Of a stretch of 51,390 nt of DNA, positions 25,503-34,482 are shown one piece after another. The DNA comes from an uncultured Sphingomonadales bacterium (GTDB taxonomy: Bacteria > Pseudomonadota > Alphaproteobacteria > Sphingomonadales > Sphingomonadaceae). The position numbers were made by a program, and so were the translations under genes. Below the pieces are notes generated by a model. That model worked only from the letters and a program-made list of their open reading frames with translations. It did not search any database and was not told the origin of the DNA. Within the stretch, counting starts at the first letter, position 1. Each line of letters begins with the position of its first letter. The stretch lies in NCBI GenBank assembly GCA_937870585.1, contig CALMZE010000024.1:1-51390 (forward strand), given 5' to 3'.

Positions 25503-26489
25503 ATGCGAACCCTGACCTGCCTTGCCCTTCTGCTGGCAGGCACCAGCCCCGTGGTGGCAGCGGCGCAAACGGCGACTGCGGTCTCCCTGCGTGTGGACAA
25601 GCTCGAAAAGGAAATGAAGGCGGTTCAGCGCAAACTTTGGCCGGATGGCCTTCCAGTTCAGCCCGAAACGGGCGGTGCCCCGAGTGGCGAAATGGTCGGC
25701 AGCCCGGCCAGCAGCGCCGTGATGGACCTGACATCTCGCGTGGATGCGCTGGAATCGCAAATCAAGACGATGACCGGCCAGATCGAGCAATATGGTGTCC
25801 GCGTGAAGCGGCTTGAAGATGGCCAGAAGAGTGCTGACGCTCGCCTGACTGCGCTGGAGCCCAAAGCCGCACCGGTTGAGCCTGCCCCGGTTGCGCCCGC
25901 TCCCGCAGCCATCGCTCCGGCTCCGGTCACAACCCCGAAGCCCGCAGCGGTTGCGCCAACAGCAGCAGCGGCCCCCAAGCCCGTGGCGACACCGCCCGCA
26001 GCCGCACCCAAGCCGACGCAGACCGTGAAAGCGGCCACCACCACCGATCCCAAGCGCAAGGCTCTGGTCGATGCCGTGCCGATTCCAGTGACAAATGACC
26101 CGGTGGAAGACAGCTATTCCTATGGATTTCGCCTCTGGTCTGCCAAGCTCTATCCGGAGGCTCAGCGTCACCTGAAGGATTTCACAGAGAAATATCCCAA
26201 ATATAGACGCGTCAGCCATGCCCGTAATTTGCTGGGTCGCGCCTATTTTGATGACAAGCTCTACAATGCGGCGGCCAAGACCTTCCTTGGCAATTATCAG
26301 ACCGATCCCAAGGGCGAACGGGCCTCTGAAAGCCTGTCCTGGCTGGGGCTGTCTCTGATCAAGCTCAATCAGCTGACGAACGCCTGCAAGGTCTATAGCG
26401 AATTCGACACCGTGTACGGAACGAACGCGACGGCAGAGGTCCGCGCGCGCGTGGCAAAGGGCCGTGTTGACGCCAAGTGCCCCGCCTGA
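25503..26489 (+). CDS. cpoB: CpoB / YbgF-like Tol-Pal accessory protein
   Basis: The 328-residue periplasmic protein has a signal peptide (residues 1-20), a coiled-coil helix region (about 25-115, ALESQIKTMTGQIEQYGVRVKRLE), a long Pro/Ala linker (about 118-190) and C-terminal TPR-type repeats (about 205-320) matching the YbgF/CpoB domain. CpoB links outer-membrane constriction by Tol-Pal to PBP1B at division. The ATG at 25503 is nine bases after AAGAGG and begins the signal peptide. Tol-Pal genes themselves are not in the window. It overlaps the tilS start by 26 bases. Confidence 0.88.
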   Translation: MRTLTCLALLLAGTSPVVAAAQTATAVSLRVDKLEKEMKAVQRKLWPDGLPVQPETGGAPSGEMVGSPASSAVMDLTSRVDALESQIKTMTGQIEQYGVRVKRLEDGQKSADARLTALEPKAAPVEPAPVAPAPAAIAPAPVTTPKPAAVAPTAAAAPKPVATPPAAAPKPTQTVKAATTTDPKRKALVDAVPIPVTNDPVEDSYSYGFRLWSAKLYPEAQRHLKDFTEKYPKYRRVSHARNLLGRAYFDDKLYNAAAKTFLGNYQTDPKGERASESLSWLGLSLIKLNQLTNACKVYSEFDTVYGTNATAEVRARVAKGRVDAKCPA

Positions 26490-27429
26490 GGACGCCGTTG
26501 CCCGGTTCTCGGGCGATGTCGAACGCCTGCTAGGGCGGGGATCGACCGCGCGGATCGGGATAGCGGTTTCGGGCGGGCCGGACAGTCTGGCGCTGTTGCT
26601 GCTCGCTGCTGCTGCGGCTCCTCAACGCATTGAAGCCGCCACAGTTGATCACCAATTGCGCCCTGAAGGTGCGATGGAAGCCCGCTTTGTGGGAGACGTG
26701 TGCGCCGCGCTCGGCGTTCCCCATTTCATTTTCACCCTCGATCCGTCATCGCGCGGAACGGCCAATGTCTCGGATTGGGCACGGCAGCAACGCTATGCGG
26801 CGCTGACGGTCTGGATGAAGAGCCGGGCGCTCGACCTTCTCTTTACGGCCCACCATGCCGATGATCAGCTGGAAACGCTGCTGATGCGGCTCAACCGGGG
26901 CGCGGGCGTAGCGGGTCTGGCTGGCGTGCGCGCCCGGCGCGGGGCCGTGGTGCGCCCTTTGCTGGGTTGGCGAAAGACAGAACTTGAGGCGTTGGTGCGG
27001 ACATGCGGGCTCGAATCTGCATGGGATCCCAGCAACAGCGATGACCAGTATGACCGCGCACGCTTGCGCAAGGCACTGGCCACTGCCGACTGGCTCGATC
27101 CTCTGGCCGCTGCGAAATCGGCAGCCGCTCTGGAACAGGCTGAGGCCGCCCTGCAATGGTCTGCGCAAAGGCTGGAGGCAGAGCGGCTGGCGCACAGAGA
27201 CGGGGCCGCCACGCTCAACCCTGAGGGCGTGCCCCGCGAGTTGGTCCGCCGATTGCTGCTCTCGGCACTCAGCCACATCAATCCGGCAGCAACGCCGCGC
27301 GGCGATGAAGTGGAGCGGCTGATCGATGCACTGAGCCTGAGCGGGACCGCCACTCTGGCGGGCGTCAAATGCCGGGGTGGCACCCTCTGGCAGTTCACAC
27401 CGGCACCGCCCCACCGGGCCGGGCGATGA
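26464..27429 (+). CDS. tilS: tRNA(Ile)-lysidine synthase
   Basis: The 321-residue enzyme has the PP-loop ATP-binding motif [12 protein letters not shown] near residues 34-45, VDHQLRP and the [14 protein letters not shown] stretch near 125-138 that identify TilS. It modifies C34 of tRNA-Ile(CAU) to lysidine with ATP and lysine, letting it read AUA; it is essential in most bacteria. It has a shortened C-terminal region, usual in alphaproteobacteria. The start is GTG at 26464 (or TTG at 26467, five bases from AAGGG), inside the 3' end of cpoB. ftsH follows. Confidence 0.92.
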   Translation: MLTPSAPPEDAVARFSGDVERLLGRGSTARIGIAVSGGPDSLALLLLAAAAAPQRIEAATVDHQLRPEGAMEARFVGDVCAALGVPHFIFTLDPSSRGTANVSDWARQQRYAALTVWMKSRALDLLFTAHHADDQLETLLMRLNRGAGVAGLAGVRARRGAVVRPLLGWRKTELEALVRTCGLESAWDPSNSDDQYDRARLRKALATADWLDPLAAAKSAAALEQAEAALQWSAQRLEAERLAHRDGAATLNPEGVPRELVRRLLLSALSHINPAATPRGDEVERLIDALSLSGTATLAGVKCRGGTLWQFTPAPPHRAGR

Positions 27430-27526
27430 CACCAACCGGGAAATCGCATCAATTCGTCGCGCCGTTGCATTGTCATTAATCTTGGATGTCCTACATATCA
27501 GCCATTCATCTTTGGAATCTGATGCC

Positions 27527-29470
27527 ATGAACGACGAGAACCCCACACCGCCCAACGCCTGGATGCGCAGTCTGGCCATCTGGATGGCGATCCTGCTTTC
27601 GCTGGGGCTGATCGTGACAATGATGGACGGGCGCGCGCGCGAGGCGAATCCGGGTGCAATTGCCTATTCGGAATTCATCGCCAAGGTGGATGAAGGCTCG
27701 ATCCGCGAAGTCGAGATTATCGGCGATGTCATCGCAGGTACCACCACCAATGGTGAGAAGTTCAAGGTCTATGCCGTCCCCGATCCGTCGCTGACGCAGC
27801 GTCTGGCGGACAAGCGCGTGCGCTTTTCAGGCAAGCCCGAAGAAGGCCCTTCGATCTGGGCCGTCATTCTCTACCAGTCTCTGCCGTTCCTGCTGATCCT
27901 CGGCATCGGTTTCTTCATCATGCGCCAGATGCAGAAGGGCGCGGGTTCCGGCGCGATGGGCTTTGGCAAATCGCGCGCCAAGCTGCTCACTGAAAAGCAG
28001 GGCCGCGTGACTTTTGACGATGTGGCTGGCATCGACGAAGCGCGCGAGGAATTGCAGGAAATCGTCGAATTCCTGAAAGACCCCGGCAAATTCTCGCGCC
28101 TTGGTGGCAAGATTCCCAAGGGCGCACTGCTGATCGGCTCGCCCGGCACTGGCAAGACGCTGCTCGCCCGCGCGATTGCGGGTGAAGCCAATGTGCCCTT
28201 CTTCACCATCTCAGGCTCCGACTTTGTTGAAATGTTCGTCGGCGTCGGCGCTAGCCGCGTGCGCGACATGTTTGAACAGGCCAAGAAAAATGCCCCGTGC
28301 ATCGTCTTCATCGACGAAATCGACGCGGTGGGCCGCCATCGCGGCGCGGGTCTGGGCAATGGCAATGACGAGCGCGAACAGACGCTCAACCAGCTGCTCG
28401 TTGAGATGGACGGCTTTGATGCCAATGAAGGCATCATCATCGTCGCCGCCACCAACCGGCCCGATGTGCTGGACCCCGCTCTGCTGCGCCCCGGCCGGTT
28501 CGACCGTCAGGTGACGGTGCCACTGCCCGATGTGGATGGCCGCGAAAAGATTCTGGGCGTCCATATGAAGAAGGTGCCGCTCGCGCCGGACGTGGAAGCG
28601 CGCACATTGGCGCGGGGAACGCCCGGATTTTCGGGCGCGGACCTCGCCAACCTGGTCAACGAAGCAGCCTTGCTCGCCGCGCGGCTGGGCAAACGTCTCG
28701 TCTCCATGGCGCAGTTTGAGGCCGCCAAGGACAAGGTGATGATGGGCACCGAATGGAAGTCGCTCGTCATGACCGAAGACGAAAAGAAGATGACGGCCTT
28801 CCACGAAGCCGGCCATGCCTTGATCGCTTTCCTCGAACCGGCCTCCGATCCGATCCACAAGGCCACCATCATCCCGCGCGGGCGGGCGCTGGGCATGGTT
28901 GTGCGCCTGCCGGAGCGGGACAGCTATTCCTACCACCGCGACAAGATGTTCGCGAACCTCTCGGTCGGCATGGGCGGTCGCGTGGCGGAAGAGCTGGTGT
29001 TCGGTCATGACAAGGTCTCGTCTGGCGCCTCCGGAGACATTCAGCAGGCGACCAAGCTCGCGCGCTCGATGGTCACGCAATGGGGCATGTCGGACAAGCT
29101 CGGTCCGCTCCAGTATGAAGAGCAGCAGGGTGAAACCTTCCTGGGCTATTCGCAGACGCAGCGCCACCACATCTCCAACGAGACGGCGCTGCTGATCGAT
29201 GCGGAAATCCGTGCGCTGGTAGAAGGTGGCTATAAAAAGGCCACCACACTGCTCAAGAAGAACATCAAGAAGCTGCATATTCTGGCTGAGGCGCTGCTGG
29301 AATATGAAACGCTGACCGGAGACGAGATCAAGGCGCTGATGACCGATGGCACCAAGCCCGACCGGACCGATACCGGTGGCGGCAAGGTTCAGCCGGTTCG
29401 CACAGCCGGGTCTGCCATCCCGAAGACGCGCAAGCGCGGCGTTGGCGGCACAGCAGCACAGGGAGCCTGA
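27527..29470 (+). CDS. ftsH: ATP-dependent zinc metalloprotease FtsH
   Basis: The 647-residue protein has two membrane helices (about residues 14-34 and 110-132) around a small periplasmic domain, an AAA domain with Walker [14 protein letters not shown], Walker [17 protein letters not shown] and the SRH region [19 protein letters not shown], and a zinc protease domain with [10 protein letters not shown] near 425. It degrades misfolded membrane proteins and regulators such as RpoH and LpxC. The ATG at 27527 begins the recognisable N-terminus; longer starts overlap tilS. Its stop overlaps the next ATG (TGATG). No clear sigma-32 promoter was seen in the 97-base gap. Confidence 0.97.
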   Translation: MNDENPTPPNAWMRSLAIWMAILLSLGLIVTMMDGRAREANPGAIAYSEFIAKVDEGSIREVEIIGDVIAGTTTNGEKFKVYAVPDPSLTQRLADKRVRFSGKPEEGPSIWAVILYQSLPFLLILGIGFFIMRQMQKGAGSGAMGFGKSRAKLLTEKQGRVTFDDVAGIDEAREELQEIVEFLKDPGKFSRLGGKIPKGALLIGSPGTGKTLLARAIAGEANVPFFTISGSDFVEMFVGVGASRVRDMFEQAKKNAPCIVFIDEIDAVGRHRGAGLGNGNDEREQTLNQLLVEMDGFDANEGIIIVAATNRPDVLDPALLRPGRFDRQVTVPLPDVDGREKILGVHMKKVPLAPDVEARTLARGTPGFSGADLANLVNEAALLAARLGKRLVSMAQFEAAKDKVMMGTEWKSLVMTEDEKKMTAFHEAGHALIAFLEPASDPIHKATIIPRGRALGMVVRLPERDSYSYHRDKMFANLSVGMGGRVAEELVFGHDKVSSGASGDIQQATKLARSMVTQWGMSDKLGPLQYEEQQGETFLGYSQTQRHHISNETALLIDAEIRALVEGGYKKATTLLKKNIKKLHILAEALLEYETLTGDEIKALMTDGTKPDRTDTGGGKVQPVRTAGSAIPKTRKRGVGGTAAQGA

Positions 29471-29817
29471 TGATGAAGCGATTTGCTCCTGCCCTTTTGG
29501 TCAGCCTGATGGTGGCAACACCGGCCCATGCAGAAATGTCGGTCGACATGTTTCTCCAGCGTTTCATGGCGGTTCAGGCCGGGAAAGACCCGCAGGGATC
29601 AAAGATTCTGCGCGGCGAAATGGATCGCGCGGCCCGCACCTTCCAACAGCGCGTCCAGTCTGGCGCGATCCGCGATGTATGCGTGCAGAATGGCGGCACG
29701 CTGGAGCCGCAGCAGATCGTCAATTATTTCCGCAGCCTGCCACCGCAGCAGCGCGCCATGACCAATGTGACGAACGGCTTTTACGGAGCGATGAAGAAGC
29801 GCTTCCCTTGCTGGTAA
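29470..29817 (+). CDS. Small periplasmic protein, possibly Rap1a/Tai-like
   Basis: The 115-residue product has a signal peptide ([21 protein letters not shown], cleaved near residue 21) and two Cys residues: DVCVQNGG near 75 and the C-terminal FPCW. The pattern C-x(n)-YFRSLPPQQRAMT-x(n)-FPC resembles the Rap1a/Tai family, whose founding members give immunity to Ssp-type secreted effectors, though most homologues have unknown roles. No effector gene is next to it. It starts on the last base of the ftsH stop, so it may be a periplasmic cofactor of the FtsH operon instead. Confidence 0.6.
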   Translation: MMKRFAPALLVSLMVATPAHAEMSVDMFLQRFMAVQAGKDPQGSKILRGEMDRAARTFQQRVQSGAIRDVCVQNGGTLEPQQIVNYFRSLPPQQRAMTNVTNGFYGAMKKRFPCW

Positions 29818-29830
29818 GCGGTCGCCCTGC

Positions 29831-30433
29831 GTGACCATTTACTGCGACGAATCGGGCGGTGTCGGGCGGGGTGTCATGACCTTGGCCGCGCTGTCCATTG
29901 CCGCAGAGGATGCAGCCTCCGTCCTGCACGCTATCCGGCGCGCCACAGGCATTTCAGGCGAGCTCAAGGGCAGCCGGATCGATCTGGAAACCCGGGCCTT
30001 CGTTTTCGATCAACTGGACTTGGTGCGCTGGGATTGCTGCGTGTCGATCGCCATTTCGGCGACGACGCCCGATCAAGGCGCGGATCGCGGCGAGCATGAT
30101 ATTCACGTCTATTCCGCCCTGCTGGAAGCCTCAATCCTGCCGCTGGTGCCACCCGGCGGGCAGTGCGCGGAAGTTGTGATCGATGACGGGCGCTACTCGG
30201 ATCAGGTGCTGGGCCATATCCGGCGCGACATTGCGGAGATGATCGGCCCGTGCGGATTGGCATCGCTGGCAGACAGTCACCGCTCTCCCGGTCTCCAACT
30301 GGCCGATGTGATCGCCAACAGCTTCTTCAACCGCGCGCTGCCGTCTGACAGACAGGGGCCGATTGCGGGCATCGTCCAGCCCCGCATGGATGCCGGACGC
30401 ATCCGGATGCGGGTGATTGCGCCGCTGAGTTGA
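29831..30433 (+). CDS. DUF3800 family protein
   Basis: The 200-residue product begins MTIYCDESGGVGRGVMTLAAL and has IDDGRYSD near 115 and SPGLQLADVIANSFFNRAL near 155-175. These acidic motifs (YCDESG, DDG, QLAD) define DUF3800, a group with an RNase H-like fold often found beside defence or mobile genes and of unproven activity. Here it sits between ftsH and the Anbu operon, with no transposase or restriction gene nearby. The start is GTG at 29831 and the ribosome-binding site is poor. Confidence 0.85.
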   Translation: MTIYCDESGGVGRGVMTLAALSIAAEDAASVLHAIRRATGISGELKGSRIDLETRAFVFDQLDLVRWDCCVSIAISATTPDQGADRGEHDIHVYSALLEASILPLVPPGGQCAEVVIDDGRYSDQVLGHIRRDIAEMIGPCGLASLADSHRSPGLQLADVIANSFFNRALPSDRQGPIAGIVQPRMDAGRIRMRVIAPLS

Positions 30434-30450
30434 ACGCATCGCGCGACGAA

Positions 30451-30467
30451 TTGTTGCGTCGCAACAA
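30451..30467. promoter_or_regulatory. 17-base palindrome upstream of the Anbu operon
   Basis: TTGTTGCGTCGCAACAA has perfect eight-base arms around a central T, 44 bases before the ATP-grasp ATG and 18 bases after the DUF3800 stop. Size and position suit a dimeric repressor or activator site. Flanking bases (AATT on the left, AATT offset on the right) extend it imperfectly. The binding protein is unknown, and I could not place a convincing -35/-10 pair. Confidence 0.55.
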
Positions 30468-30511
30468 AATTTCGCACTTGCACAATTCGAATCACGTGTC
30501 AGTCTGATGAC

Positions 30512-31954
30512 ATGAATGGAGCCTTTGACGAGATTCGCGGTTTTCCCGGTGACACAGCGGGGAGGCCGGAATTCGCCCCGCTCACCCACTGGCTGGAAAC
30601 GATGCCCCGCGCAGAGCTGGAGCGGCGGCAACAGGCTGCAGAAGCCATGTTCCGCCAACTGGGCATCACCTTTGCCGTTTATGGCGATGCAGAAGCCGAT
30701 GAACGCATCATCCCGTTCGACATTGTGCCGCGCATCCTCACAGCCCGCGAATGGACGCGCCTGAGCGCGGGGCTGGAACAGCGCGTCTTCGCCATCAATG
30801 CCTTTCTGGATGATATTTACGGCGCACGGCGCATTCTGGCGGATAAGGTGATCCCTGAAGAGCTGGCGCTCTGCAATCCGCAGTTCCGGCCCGAAGTGGC
30901 GGGCGCGCATCCCCCGCACAACATCTGGGCGCATATTTGCGGGATTGATCTGGTGCGGACCGGACCGGATGATTTCTGGGTGCTGGAGGATAATGCCCGC
31001 ACACCCTCCGGCGTCTCCTATATGCTGGAGGACCGGGAGGCGATGATCCGCCTGTGCCCCGAACTCTTCCAGATGTTCCGCGTGATGCCGGTCGACAGCT
31101 ATACCGACCTGCTGCACCAGACGATGCAGCGCGCCGCGCCCGTTTCAGCCGGGGGCAATCCGGTGTGCGTCATCCTGACGCCGGGCCATTACAATTCGGC
31201 CTATTATGAACACAGCTTTCTGGCGGACACAATCGGGGTCGAACTGGTCGAACCCGCCGATCTGGAAGTGGATGACGACCGGGTGTGGATGCGGACCATC
31301 ACCGGGCGGGTCAAAGTGGATGTGATTTACAGGCGGATCGATGATGATTTTCTCGATCCGCTTTTTTTTCGCCCGGATTCGCTGCTCGGCGTGCCCGGCC
31401 TCATGGCCGCCTATCGCGCGGGGCATGTTTCGATCATCAACGCGCCGGGCACAGGCGTGGCGGATGACAAGGCGATCTATTCCTACATGCCGGAGATCGT
31501 CCGTTACTATTCGGGCAGTGACCCCATCCTCCCCAATGTCGAGACATGGCGTTGCCGCGAGCCAGACGCGCTGCAATACACGCTGGACAATCTGGAGAAG
31601 CTGGTCGTCAAGCTGGTCGATGGCTCGGGCGGCTATGGAATGCTGGTCGGCCCGACCTCATCAAACGCAGAAATCGAAAAATTCCGCGCGATCCTGTTGG
31701 CAGAGCCGCACCGTTACATCGCGCAGCCCACGCTGGCGCTCTCCACCGTGCCGACTTTGGTGGAGCAAGGCGTGGCCCCGCGCCATGTCGATTTCCGCCC
31801 CTATGTGCTGACCCAGCCCGATGGCGTGAAGCTGGTGCCGGGCGGACTGACGCGCGTGGCGCTGAAGGAAGGCTCTCTGGTGGTGAACTCCAGCCAGGGC
31901 GGTGGCACCAAGGACAGCTTCATTCTGGCGGATGAGGGGGCGGTGTCATGCTGA
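30512..31954 (+). CDS. Circularly permuted ATP-grasp protein
   Basis: The 480-residue protein matches the circularly permuted ATP-grasp family (formerly DUF404/DUF407): FGITFAVYGD-type TFAVYGDAEADERIIPFDIVPRI near residues 50-75, GIDLVRTGPDDFWVLEDNARTPSG near 145-170, and VDGSGGYGMLVGP with HVDFRPYVL towards the C-terminus. Family members are predicted amide- or peptide-ligases and co-occur with alpha-E, transglutaminase-like and Anbu genes. An unusual run of eight T (31372-31379) encodes part of LFFR. It overlaps the alpha-E gene by seven bases. Confidence 0.92.
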   Translation: MNGAFDEIRGFPGDTAGRPEFAPLTHWLETMPRAELERRQQAAEAMFRQLGITFAVYGDAEADERIIPFDIVPRILTAREWTRLSAGLEQRVFAINAFLDDIYGARRILADKVIPEELALCNPQFRPEVAGAHPPHNIWAHICGIDLVRTGPDDFWVLEDNARTPSGVSYMLEDREAMIRLCPELFQMFRVMPVDSYTDLLHQTMQRAAPVSAGGNPVCVILTPGHYNSAYYEHSFLADTIGVELVEPADLEVDDDRVWMRTITGRVKVDVIYRRIDDDFLDPLFFRPDSLLGVPGLMAAYRAGHVSIINAPGTGVADDKAIYSYMPEIVRYYSGSDPILPNVETWRCREPDALQYTLDNLEKLVVKLVDGSGGYGMLVGPTSSNAEIEKFRAILLAEPHRYIAQPTLALSTVPTLVEQGVAPRHVDFRPYVLTQPDGVKLVPGGLTRVALKEGSLVVNSSQGGGTKDSFILADEGAVSC

Positions 31955-32883
31955 GCCGCACCGCCTCCTGCCTCTATTGGCTGGGCCGCTATGTCGAGCG
32001 CGCCGAATTCACCGCGAGACTGGTGGAGGCAACGCTGCGGCTTGATGCGCTCTCCACCCGGCCATCGGGCGAACAGGCCTGGATGAGCGCGCTGACCGTG
32101 CTGGGGGTGGATGCAGACTATCTCGCCACGGGGGGAGCGATCACGCAGGAATCGGTCACGCATTTCCTGACGCTCGATACCAGCCATCCCGGCTCGGTCG
32201 TTTCCTGTCTGGATCGCGCGCGCGACAATGCCAAGGCGGTGCGGACGGCCCTTTCCCGCGAGGCCTGGAGCTCGATCAACCGGGCCTGGCTGCTGTTCCA
32301 GGGCCGCGCCGCGCCGGGAGATACGCAAGACACGCTCGAACTCGTCCAGCAGGCCGAAAATGAAACGCGCGGCTTTGACGGCGCGGTGGGGCGGATGCTT
32401 CACAACCCCTCCAGCTGGTTCCTGAAGCTGGGCGAAAGCGTGGAGCGCGCCGACAGCACGGCGCGGCTGCTCGATGTCAAATATCACCTGTTGCTGCCCG
32501 AAGGCGAAACCGTGGGCGGCGTGGTCGACCGCGATCAGTGGCAGACGATCTTGCACACCGTCTCGGCCGTCAACGCCTATCGCTGGCTCTACCGCGATGG
32601 CTTGCAGGCGGCGTCGGTGATCGAGCTGCTGGTGCTGCGGCGTGAGATGCCTCGCTCTCTGGCGGCGAGTTGCGAAGAAATTGTCGCCATGCTGGGCGAG
32701 CTGGGCCAGCTGACAGGAACGCAGGGCGAGGCCGACCGGCTCGCCCGGCGGCGGCTGGCGGCGCTGCGCGAGGCGCGCGTCTCCTCCATCATCGGCGGCG
32801 GGCTGCATGAGTATCTGACCGCATTCCTTCATGACAATGCCGCTTTGGATCATGCCATTGCGCGCCAGTTCAGGTTTTTCTGA
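31948..32883 (+). CDS. Alpha-E domain protein (DUF403)
   Basis: The 311-residue, mainly helical protein starts MLSRTASCLYWLGRYVERAEFTARLVEATLRL, the alpha-E signature with its conserved Arg/Glu pair, and repeats the theme later (FLKLGESVERADSTARLLD). Its biochemical role is unproven; it is thought to work with the circularly permuted ATP-grasp partner, perhaps in making a peptide-like product. It overlaps both neighbours (ATGCTGA before it, TGATG after it), so all are translated together. Confidence 0.9.
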   Translation: MLSRTASCLYWLGRYVERAEFTARLVEATLRLDALSTRPSGEQAWMSALTVLGVDADYLATGGAITQESVTHFLTLDTSHPGSVVSCLDRARDNAKAVRTALSREAWSSINRAWLLFQGRAAPGDTQDTLELVQQAENETRGFDGAVGRMLHNPSSWFLKLGESVERADSTARLLDVKYHLLLPEGETVGGVVDRDQWQTILHTVSAVNAYRWLYRDGLQAASVIELLVLRREMPRSLAASCEEIVAMLGELGQLTGTQGEADRLARRRLAALREARVSSIIGGGLHEYLTAFLHDNAALDHAIARQFRFF

Positions 32884-33698
32884 TGCGCCTCTCCATCGAC
32901 CACCGCACCCGCTACAGTTTCAGCCAGCCCCAGGCGCGCGTCGTGCAACTGCTGCGCATGACCCCGCAGGATGATGGCGCGCAATCGGTGATCAACTGGT
33001 CCATCGACGTGGATTGTGATGCCCGACTGAGCAAGGGGCGCGATGGCTATGGCAACATCACGACCATGCTCTATGTCGATGGCCCCGTGGATCATGTCGA
33101 GATCATGGTAAGGGGCGAAGTGGCCACCGATGCCTATGCCGGGCTGGTCTCGGGAACGCTCGAAACCTTGCCCCCGGTCCTGTTCCTCCGCCAGACCGCG
33201 CTGACACGCGCGGACGCGGCCATTCAGGATTTTGCCAACAGCGTGTGCGGGGCCGTTTCGTCCCCGCATCGCCGGGCCGAAACGCTGAACGTTGCCCTGT
33301 TCGAGCGGCTGGGCCTGCGCGCCGGCCGATCCCCCAAGACGCGCACGGCAGCCGAGGCCTTCACGCAAGGCGGAGCGAGCACACGCGACGCCGCGCAGGT
33401 GATGATCGCCGCCGCCCGCGCCGCCGGGCTGCCCGCCCGCTTCGTCTCCGGCCATTGCCTTGATGGCCCCAATGCAGGCAATCACAAGACCGCCCATTGC
33501 TGGGTAGAGGTGTTTGTGGAGGGTACAGGCTGGATCGGCTTTGACCCGTCGATGGGACGCCATCCGGGCGAGACCTATGTCCGCGTGGCCATTGGGCTGG
33601 ACGCGAGCGATTCGACACCCCTCTCCGGCACCCGTATGGGCGGCGGTATTGAAGAGCTGGACGTTGCCGTGCATGTAGAGGCCGGGCAGGACCAGTAA
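32883..33698 (+). CDS. Transglutaminase-like protein with missing active-site Cys
   Basis: The 271-residue protein has the bacterial transglutaminase N-terminal beta domain (RLSIDHRTRYSFSQPQARVVQ) and the transglutaminase core ending YVRVAIGLDASDSTPLSGTRMGGG. His205 (TAHCWVE) and Asp221 (GFDPS) of the catalytic triad are present. The expected GVCQDxAH nucleophile motif is replaced by GGASTRDAAQ: Thr167 sits where Cys should be, with Ser166 beside it. It may be inactive, use a hydroxyl nucleophile, or act as a binding subunit. The gene is in the Anbu operon, where transglutaminase-like proteins are regular partners. Confidence 0.88.
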   Translation: MRLSIDHRTRYSFSQPQARVVQLLRMTPQDDGAQSVINWSIDVDCDARLSKGRDGYGNITTMLYVDGPVDHVEIMVRGEVATDAYAGLVSGTLETLPPVLFLRQTALTRADAAIQDFANSVCGAVSSPHRRAETLNVALFERLGLRAGRSPKTRTAAEAFTQGGASTRDAAQVMIAAARAAGLPARFVSGHCLDGPNAGNHKTAHCWVEVFVEGTGWIGFDPSMGRHPGETYVRVAIGLDASDSTPLSGTRMGGGIEELDVAVHVEAGQDQ

Positions 33699-33717
33699 CG
33701 ATAAAAGGGGGGATGGG

Positions 33718-34464
33718 GTGACCTATTGTGTGGGCATGAGCCTTGAAGAAGGCCTTGTCATCATTGCAGACACACGCACCAATGCGGGCGTGGACAATGT
33801 TTCCACCTACAAAAAGCTGCACACCCTGCTCGATGAAGAGCAGGATCTGGTGGTGGCGGCTTCTGCGGGCTCGCTGTCTGTCACGCAGGCCATGCTCTCC
33901 ATTTTGAAAGAGGGGCTGGAACCCCAGTTTGAGGGCGCGCCGCGCCGCTTTCTCTATCTGGCCCCGTCCATGTTCCGGGTCGCCGAACTGGTGGGCGAAG
34001 CACTCTCCATCGCCCGCCGCGAGGTGGGCCGCACGCTCGATGGCACGGGCATCAATGCCGATGTCTCGCTGTTGCTCGGCGGGCGCATGGGCGATGAACC
34101 GCTCAAGCTTTATCTGATCTATTCGGAAGGCAATTTCATCGAAACGCAGCAGGATTGCCCCTATGCGCAGATCGGAGAACTCAAATATGGCAAGCCGGTG
34201 CTCGACCGGGCCTTGCAATGGGATTCGCCGCTGGACGAAGCCGTCAAGGTCGGCCTGATCTCGTTCGATTCGACCATGCGCTCCAATCTGTCGGTCGGGC
34301 TGCCGCTCGACATGATTGTGATCCCGTCGGACCGCGATCGCGCGCCAATCCGGCGCCGGATCGACGCGCATGACGAATATTTCCGGATGCTTTCGGCCAT
34401 GTGGGGTCGGCTGCTCAACGAAGCCCGGCACCAGGTGCCAGACCCACCCTTCATGCGAGAGTGA
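33718..34464 (+). CDS. Anbu-type proteasome homologue
   Basis: The 248-residue protein is an Ntn-hydrolase of the Anbu (ancestral beta subunit) group: MTYCVGMSLEEGLVIIADTRTNAGVDNVSTYKKLH. Thr2 would become the N-terminal nucleophile after Met removal, with Asp18 and Lys32/33 in the proteasome catalytic positions. It is longer than HslV and lacks a propeptide. Anbu forms helical or ring assemblies; its substrate and ATPase partner are not established. The start is GTG at 33718, 19 bases after the transglutaminase-like gene, with a G-rich Shine-Dalgarno. An ATG at 33713 is out of frame and stops at once. Confidence 0.92.
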   Translation: MTYCVGMSLEEGLVIIADTRTNAGVDNVSTYKKLHTLLDEEQDLVVAASAGSLSVTQAMLSILKEGLEPQFEGAPRRFLYLAPSMFRVAELVGEALSIARREVGRTLDGTGINADVSLLLGGRMGDEPLKLYLIYSEGNFIETQQDCPYAQIGELKYGKPVLDRALQWDSPLDEAVKVGLISFDSTMRSNLSVGLPLDMIVIPSDRDRAPIRRRIDAHDEYFRMLSAMWGRLLNEARHQVPDPPFMRE

Positions 34465-34482
34465 CGGGCAGCACGATCAGCG

